NCBI GenBank assembly: GCA_035249175.1
Contig: DATFGT010000053.1
Coordinates: 1 to 8,819 of the forward strand
Direction: 5' to 3'
DNA from: 66-474 sp035249175
GTDB taxonomy: Bacteria; Pseudomonadota; Gammaproteobacteria; Xanthomonadales; Rhodanobacteraceae
DNA: 8,819 nucleotides
In this document: piece by piece, positions 5,394-8,819 of the stretch
Numbering within the stretch: position 1 is the first letter of the stretch
Layout of the letters: each line of letters opens with the position of its first letter
Notes under the pieces: model-generated
Told to the model about the DNA's origin: nothing
Database searches by the model: none
Seen by the model: the letters and a program-made list of their open reading frames with translations, nothing else
Position numbers and translations under genes: made by a program

Positions 5394-6235
5394 GTGATGC
5401 GTCCCTGCAGCGCCATCGCCGCCGCGGGATTGCGTGCCTTGGCAGCGCTGATGAAGTTGATGAACACGTCGCGCTGCTGCACGCGTTGCGTTTTGTTTTC
5501 AGCCGACACCCGCGGCAGGTCCTTCGGCTCGCCGCCTTCGCGCCATGACCGTGCGCGCGCGGCCCACGCACCCAGCTCGTCCGCGGGATAGCCGTCGCGT
5601 TCCGATTCGCGACTGCGCATCAAGCGCGCGTACACGAAATCGCCGGTGAGGTCCGCGAAATTCGGGTACTCGGGAGAGTCGGTGAATACGCAGGCGGCGC
5701 GGCGCGCGCGGGCCAGCTCGAGAAATTCTTCGCAGAGGAAGCTCGCGTTCCGCACCTCCAGCGCGTGCCGCAACGGGCGCCCGTTCAACTCATGCGGCAG
5801 CAAGCCCAGGAAAGCCGCGAAATCGTCGTGTTCGAACCGGCGCGATGGCGGGAATTGCCACACGATTGGACCGAGGCGATCGCCGAATTCGGCCAACCCC
5901 CCGAACAGGAAGACGCGGATCAGCGCGCCGGCGCCGGCGAGCTTGCGCACCTCGGCGACCTGTCGCGGCGCCTTCAGCGAAAACACGAAACCCGGCGGTG
6001 TCTCGTCGCGCCATTTGGCGTACACCTTCGGTGTCTGCGCGCGATAGAACGTGCTGTTGATTTCGAGCGTGGCCAGATGGCGGCTGGCGAATTCCAGTTC
6101 GCGACGCTGCGGCAGTCCCTTCGGATAGAAATTGTCCCGCCACGGCGGGAAATTCCAGCCGCCGATGCCGACTTTGATGTGCGCCTTGCGCGCATCGGCC
6201 AGCTTGTCGGCGATGGGTGGATCCGATGCCTTCAT
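5390..6235 (-). CDS. DUF72 family protein (YecE-like, TIM-barrel fold)
   Basis: A 281-residue DUF72 protein. It has the family opening KVGIGGWNFPPWRDNFYP (about residues 21-38), then LEINSTFYRAQTPKVYAKW, PPGFVFSLKAPR, the central ALEVRNASF strand and the FVYARLM.SRE strand near residue 205, closing with DVFINF. The family adopts a TIM-barrel-like fold and is widespread, but no reaction is firmly established. The ATG at 6235 is chosen because it overlaps the VOC stop as ATGA (6232-6235); a longer start at 6277 would lie wholly inside the VOC gene. Its TGA overlaps the dacB GTG. No Shine-Dalgarno is visible, so it probably relies on translational coupling. Why it accompanies a cell-wall enzyme is not evident. 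Confidence 0.92.
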   Translation of the reverse strand: MKASDPPIADKLADARKAHIKVGIGGWNFPPWRDNFYPKGLPQRRELEFASRHLATLEINSTFYRAQTPKVYAKWRDETPPGFVFSLKAPRQVAEVRKLAGAGALIRVFLFGGLAEFGDRLGPIVWQFPPSRRFEHDDFAAFLGLLPHELNGRPLRHALEVRNASFLCEEFLELARARRAACVFTDSPEYPNFADLTGDFVYARLMRSRESERDGYPADELGAWAARARSWREGGEPKDLPRVSAENKTQRVQQRDVFINFISAAKARNPAAAMALQGRIT

Positions 6236-6669
6236 GCGACGTGCGCCGCCCACGGGTCGTAATCGCCGAATGACCACAGGTGGCCTTCGGGATCGCGGGC
6301 GCTATAGCCGCTGCCGCCGTAGTCCTTGGTCTCGAGTTCGTCCACGATCTCCGCGCCCGCAGATTTCGCCCGCGCGTAATGGGCCGCGCAATCGGCGACT
6401 ACCACGTAGCACGCCTGGGTTTCGCGGCCGCCGATTTCGTCCGGTTGCGCCATGCGTTGGCCCCATGCCGAAGCATTGTCCGCTGACCCCAGCATGACCA
6501 TGCCATGGCCGAACGTCAGTTGCGCGTGTTGCACAACGTCGCCATCGGCGTACACCGCGTGCTTCTCGAAACCGAACGCCTTGCACAGCCAGTCGATCAT
6601 GGCCAATGCATTGCGGTAACGAAGAAAAGGAATCACCGTTGCGGTAGTGGTTTTGGCGGGCGACGACAT
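6232..6669 (-). CDS. VOC family protein (glyoxalase/PhnB-like)
   Basis: A 145-residue vicinal-oxygen-chelate fold protein, first gene of the five-gene overlapping run. It shows the paired beta-alpha-beta-beta-beta modules: TVIPFLRYRNALAMIDWLCKAFGFE (11-35, split here as strand plus helix), the strand QLTFGHGMVML (50-60), ACYVVVAD at 86-93, and the family ending SARDPEGHLWSFGDYDPW at 123-140. This subgroup resembles PhnB-like and bleomycin-resistance-like proteins; the substrate is unknown. The ATG at 6669 is favoured over longer starts because AGGAG (CTCCT at 6676-6680 on the plus strand) lies 6 nt before it and family members begin close to this point. The upstream 149 nt are shared with a divergent small gene, so the operon promoter should lie there; I could not pick out convincing boxes. 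Confidence 0.9.
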   Translation of the reverse strand: MSSPAKTTTATVIPFLRYRNALAMIDWLCKAFGFEKHAVYADGDVVQHAQLTFGHGMVMLGSADNASAWGQRMAQPDEIGGRETQACYVVVADCAAHYARAKSAGAEIVDELETKDYGGSGYSARDPEGHLWSFGDYDPWAAHVA

Positions 6670-6805
6670 GATTTGCTCCTGTGCGGATTTGATCGAGGGT
6701 CGCATCGAGTCTAGCCAATTCGCCCCCGAACCTGTACCGGCCTGCCGCAACCCTCTTGCCAAGTTTCAAGGACTGGCGCATCTTTGCGCCTGCTGGTCCA
6801 CTGCC

Positions 6806-6812
6806 AAAGGAG
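6806..6812 (+). promoter_or_regulatory. Strong ribosome binding site of the 33-residue protein gene
   Basis: AAAGGAG ends 6 nt before the ATG at 6819. It is one of the best Shine-Dalgarno matches in the window and is the main reason to accept so short a gene. Confidence 0.75.
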
Positions 6813-6818
6813 CCCGAC

Positions 6819-6920
6819 ATGAAAGGTCAAGAGAAAAAGAAGGAAACCAAGAAGAAGCCGCAAAAATCGCTGAAGGAAAAGCGTGCGGAGAAACACGCCA
6901 AGAAGGTCGACCGCACCTGA
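6819..6920 (+). CDS. 33-residue lysine-rich small protein
   Basis: An ATG at 6819 preceded by AAAGGAG opens a 34-codon frame ending in TGA at 6918-6920. The product begins MKGQEKKKETKKK and contains KSLKEKRAEKHAKK. It has 13 Lys and 2 Arg against 5 acidic residues, no Cys and no membrane segment, and would be largely helical or disordered and highly basic. Lysine codons are used throughout, making this patch A-rich within GC-rich DNA. My recollection is that similar KSLKEKRA-type basic miniproteins occur as conserved hypotheticals in Xanthomonadales; I cannot verify this here. Binding to nucleic acid or ribosomes is a reasonable guess from charge only. It stands alone: divergent from the VOC operon and convergent with fdhD. 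Confidence 0.72.
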   Translation: MKGQEKKKETKKKPQKSLKEKRAEKHAKKVDRT

Positions 6921-6936
6921 GGATGGCGGCCATCTG

Positions 6937-6967
6937 CGCCGCGCGGGATCAGGCGATCCGCGCGGCG
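6937..6967. terminator. Possible bidirectional terminator hairpin between convergent genes
   Basis: CGCCGCGCGGGATC (6937-6950) pairs with GATCCGCGCGGCG (6955-6967) around a 4-nt loop, with a single bulged G. It sits 16 nt after the small gene's stop and overlaps the last codons and stop of fdhD, the position expected for a shared terminator of two convergent genes. No T-run follows on either strand, so intrinsic termination is uncertain. Confidence 0.45.
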
Positions 6968-7782
6968 TGCGTGTAGATGTTCATCGATTCGTCGCGTGCG
7001 AACGCGATCAGCGTGATGCCGGCGGCATCCGCGGCTTCGATCGCCAATGACGTGGGTGCGGAAATTGCCGCGATCACGGCGATTCCCGCGTGCGCGGCTT
7101 TGTGCACCATTTCCCAGGATGCGCGCGAGGTGATGGCGAGGAACCCGCTTGCGACGGGTGGCGCGCCGGATGTTCGGGCGAGCGCCCCCACCAACTTGTC
7201 CAGCGCGTTATGCCGGCCCACGTCTTCGCGCACGATCGCGGGATGGTTCTTCGGGACGAAGGCTGCGGCATGTGCGCCGCCGGTCAGGGTGTTGAGCGAC
7301 TGCGCTTGCGCGAGTTGACGCATTCCCCCCGCGATGGCGGTGCGATCCAGGTTCGGCCCATTCGCAACTTCGGGCGTGGGGCGCACGGCTTCTTCAAGTG
7401 ATTCGATGCCGCACAACCCGCAGCCGCTGCGTCCCGAGAGGCTGCGTTTGCGCTGTTGCAACGCATCGAAACGTTCGCGCGGAATCAGTCCTTGCAGGCT
7501 TATGCCGCGCTCGGTTTTCAGCACGTCCACCAGCTCGAATTCGCCCGGGCCTGCGACGATGCCTTCGGCCAGCGCGAAGCCGAGTGCAAAGTCCTCAAGA
7601 TCGCAAGGCGTTGCCATCATCACCGCGAACGGCACGCCGTTGTACACCAATGCTACGGGCGCCTCGGCGATGACCTTGTCCGGAACTTGTTCGCGCCCCT
7701 CCGTCCCGACGCGCAATACACCCAATTCGCGGAATCCATCTTCGCGTGGTCCGGCTTGAACGCGGGGCAGGGCAGTGGCCAT
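6949..7782 (-). CDS. fdhD: Formate dehydrogenase accessory sulfurtransferase FdhD
   Basis: A 277-residue FdhD protein. In E. coli FdhD receives sulfur from the cysteine desulfurase IscS and passes it to the molybdenum cofactor of formate dehydrogenase, without which the enzyme is inactive. The key loop SGRSGCGLCG carries C121 and C124, the CxxC sulfur-transfer pair. Other family blocks are ATPCDLEDFALGFALAEGI (57-75), TGGAHAAAF (167-175) and REDVGRHNALDKLVG (185-199). Length matches the family. The ATG at 7782 lies 4 nt after the stop of the EamA gene, so the two are probably co-transcribed; a weak GAGTAGG-type sequence precedes it. No formate dehydrogenase gene is in the window, so its client must be encoded elsewhere, possibly beyond the right edge. 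Confidence 0.96.
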   Translation of the reverse strand: MATALPRVQAGPREDGFRELGVLRVGTEGREQVPDKVIAEAPVALVYNGVPFAVMMATPCDLEDFALGFALAEGIVAGPGEFELVDVLKTERGISLQGLIPRERFDALQQRKRSLSGRSGCGLCGIESLEEAVRPTPEVANGPNLDRTAIAGGMRQLAQAQSLNTLTGGAHAAAFVPKNHPAIVREDVGRHNALDKLVGALARTSGAPPVASGFLAITSRASWEMVHKAAHAGIAVIAAISAPTSLAIEAADAAGITLIAFARDESMNIYTHAARIA

Positions 7783-7786
7783 GCGC

Positions 7787-8710
7787 CTACTCTATTGACT
7801 TCGATTCCGCCGTGCCCAGCACCGCGCCGGGTGGCTTGGACGCCGGCCGCCGCGTCAACAGTGGATGCATGAACACCGCCCCCAGGATGATCGCGACGCC
7901 GGCGTAGAACCACGCATCCAGTTGATGCTGTTCCCCCAGCAGGATCACCGCCAGCACGATCGCGTACACGGGTTCCAGATTGGTCGCGAGCTGCACCGTG
8001 TACGCCGACAATTTGCGCAGCACCTTCATCGCCAGCGCGAACGGCAGCAGCGTGCAGGCGAGCGCCAGCGCCAGCAGCAGCAGCGCGTCGCGTGCATCCG
8101 GCAGCACGAACGAGCCTTCCGCGTGCCAGGCGGCCGTCACCAGCGTCAGGAACAGCGTGCCCGCGCCGAGTTCAAGACAAGTCGCCGTCAGTGAACTGGC
8201 GCGATCGGCCACCCGCTTGTTGAAGGCGCCGAAGGTCGCGCACAATGCAGCCGACACCACGCCCACCGCGATGCCAAGGCGCATGTCCGCCGGTACGCCG
8301 CCCACCACCAGCGCGACGCCCGGCACCACCGCCGCGCCCAGCAACAGTTCGCGCGGCTCGAACTTGCGCCCGACCACCGCCGGTTCGATCACGGAAAGGA
8401 ATACCGGCGCCAGCGCGATGCAGGTGGCGGCCACCGAAGCGTTGGCGAGCTTCACCGCCGAGTAGAACGTCAGCCAGTGCAGCGCCACCAGCACGCCGAT
8501 GCCCGCGTAGGCCGCGACGCGCCGGGCGGGCATCGCGCGCAATTCGCGCCACACCTTCGGCACCAGCAGCAACGCCAAAGTCACGATCAGCATGCGCCAC
8601 CACACCAACTGCAGCGCGGTCAGCGTGATCAGCTTGCCGAGGATGGCGGTGAAGCCCCACAGCACCACGCAAAAATGAAGCTGCCATTGCGCCTTGGCCT
8701 GCGGGGTCAT
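7787..8710 (-). CDS. EamA/DMT-superfamily inner-membrane transporter
   Basis: A 307-residue integral membrane protein of the drug/metabolite transporter superfamily with two EamA repeats and about ten hydrophobic segments. The first repeat runs from LHFCVVLWGFTAILGKL (11-27) to ATCIALAPVFLSVIEP (95-110); the second from about 143 to LATNLEPVYAIVLAVILLGE (241-260) and a last segment near 267-283. The aligned ALAPVF and NLEPVY blocks before a glutamate-ended helix are typical. The ATG at 8710 is preferred; a TTG 57 nt upstream would add an Arg-rich stretch not expected in this family. No clear Shine-Dalgarno precedes the ATG. Substrate cannot be predicted: EamA members export amino acids, metabolites or drugs. 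It lies just upstream of fdhD, likely in one operon. Confidence 0.92.
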   Translation of the reverse strand: MTPQAKAQWQLHFCVVLWGFTAILGKLITLTALQLVWWRMLIVTLALLLVPKVWRELRAMPARRVAAYAGIGVLVALHWLTFYSAVKLANASVAATCIALAPVFLSVIEPAVVGRKFEPRELLLGAAVVPGVALVVGGVPADMRLGIAVGVVSAALCATFGAFNKRVADRASSLTATCLELGAGTLFLTLVTAAWHAEGSFVLPDARDALLLLALALACTLLPFALAMKVLRKLSAYTVQLATNLEPVYAIVLAVILLGEQHQLDAWFYAGVAIILGAVFMHPLLTRRPASKPPGAVLGTAESKSIE

Positions 8711-8770
8711 GGGAGGTGCGTCGGAGGGAACGGGCGCACAAGAATAACGCGCGCTGCGCCGGCGCAAGCG

Positions 8771-8819
8771 TCAGCGTTTTGTCGCGGGCTTGCGCATGGC
8801 TTCGATCACGCCGCGGCAG
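8771..8819 (-). CDS. 3' end of an unidentified minus-strand gene (partial)
   Basis: From the right edge the minus strand reads CRGVIEAMRKPATKR and then TGA at 8771-8773. The basic, helix-like C-terminus and the position 60 nt upstream of the EamA gene on the same strand make a real gene end plausible. Fifteen residues are too few to name a family; position relative to fdhD would be compatible with, but does not show, a molybdenum-cofactor or formate dehydrogenase link. Confidence 0.4.
   Translation of the reverse strand, partial: CRGVIEAMRKPATKR

Noticed and set aside
6236..6277. Longer start for the DUF72 protein
   Set aside because: It would extend the gene into the conserved end of the VOC gene; the ATGA overlap at 6232-6235 is the better start.

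Overview
The window is high-GC DNA, densely packed and mostly coding on the minus strand. The gene repertoire (guanyl-specific RNase plus barstar behind a dacB-type lipoprotein, DUF72, VOC, DGPF/ECF sigma, ArsR/SRPBCC, fdhD, EamA) and a GTCATTCCGG-type intergenic repeat suggest a gammaproteobacterium of the Xanthomonadales (Rhodanobacteraceae/Lysobacteraceae). That placement is inference from gene content only; no rRNA or other phylogenetic marker is present.

Left part, plus strand (1-2017): the 3' end of a probable ECF sigma factor; a composite inverted-repeat element; a DGPF/YCII-type small protein; a decayed VOC (glyoxalase-fold) fragment on the minus strand; then an ArsR-type repressor with a clear palindromic operator over its own promoter, followed by an AHSA1-type SRPBCC protein. 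Sigma factor, DGPF protein, VOC protein and ArsR-SRPBCC pairs are frequent neighbours in proteobacteria, so this looks like one such stress/accessory neighbourhood that has partly eroded. Positions 2018-2345 hold no gene I can support.

Central part, minus strand (6669 down to 2933): five genes run head to tail with every stop and start overlapping by 4 or 1 nt: VOC protein, DUF72 protein, DacB-type lipoprotein (DD-carboxypeptidase/endopeptidase, GTG start), secreted or membrane-anchored guanyl-specific RNase, and barstar-family inhibitor. The toxin-like RNase and its inhibitor are therefore tied translationally to a cell-wall enzyme. A DUF4440/NTF2-like protein with a signal peptide follows after about 100 nt.

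Right part: a 33-residue lysine-rich protein, too short for routine calling, is read on the plus strand from 6819, divergent from the VOC operon. It converges on fdhD (formate dehydrogenase accessory sulfurtransferase), which is 4 nt downstream of an EamA-type transporter. The last 49 bases carry the probable 3' end of another minus-strand gene.

Nothing here is a clearly undescribed system. The items most worth a second look are the dacB-RNase-barstar coupling, the 33-residue protein, the composite repeat and the frameshifted VOC remnant.
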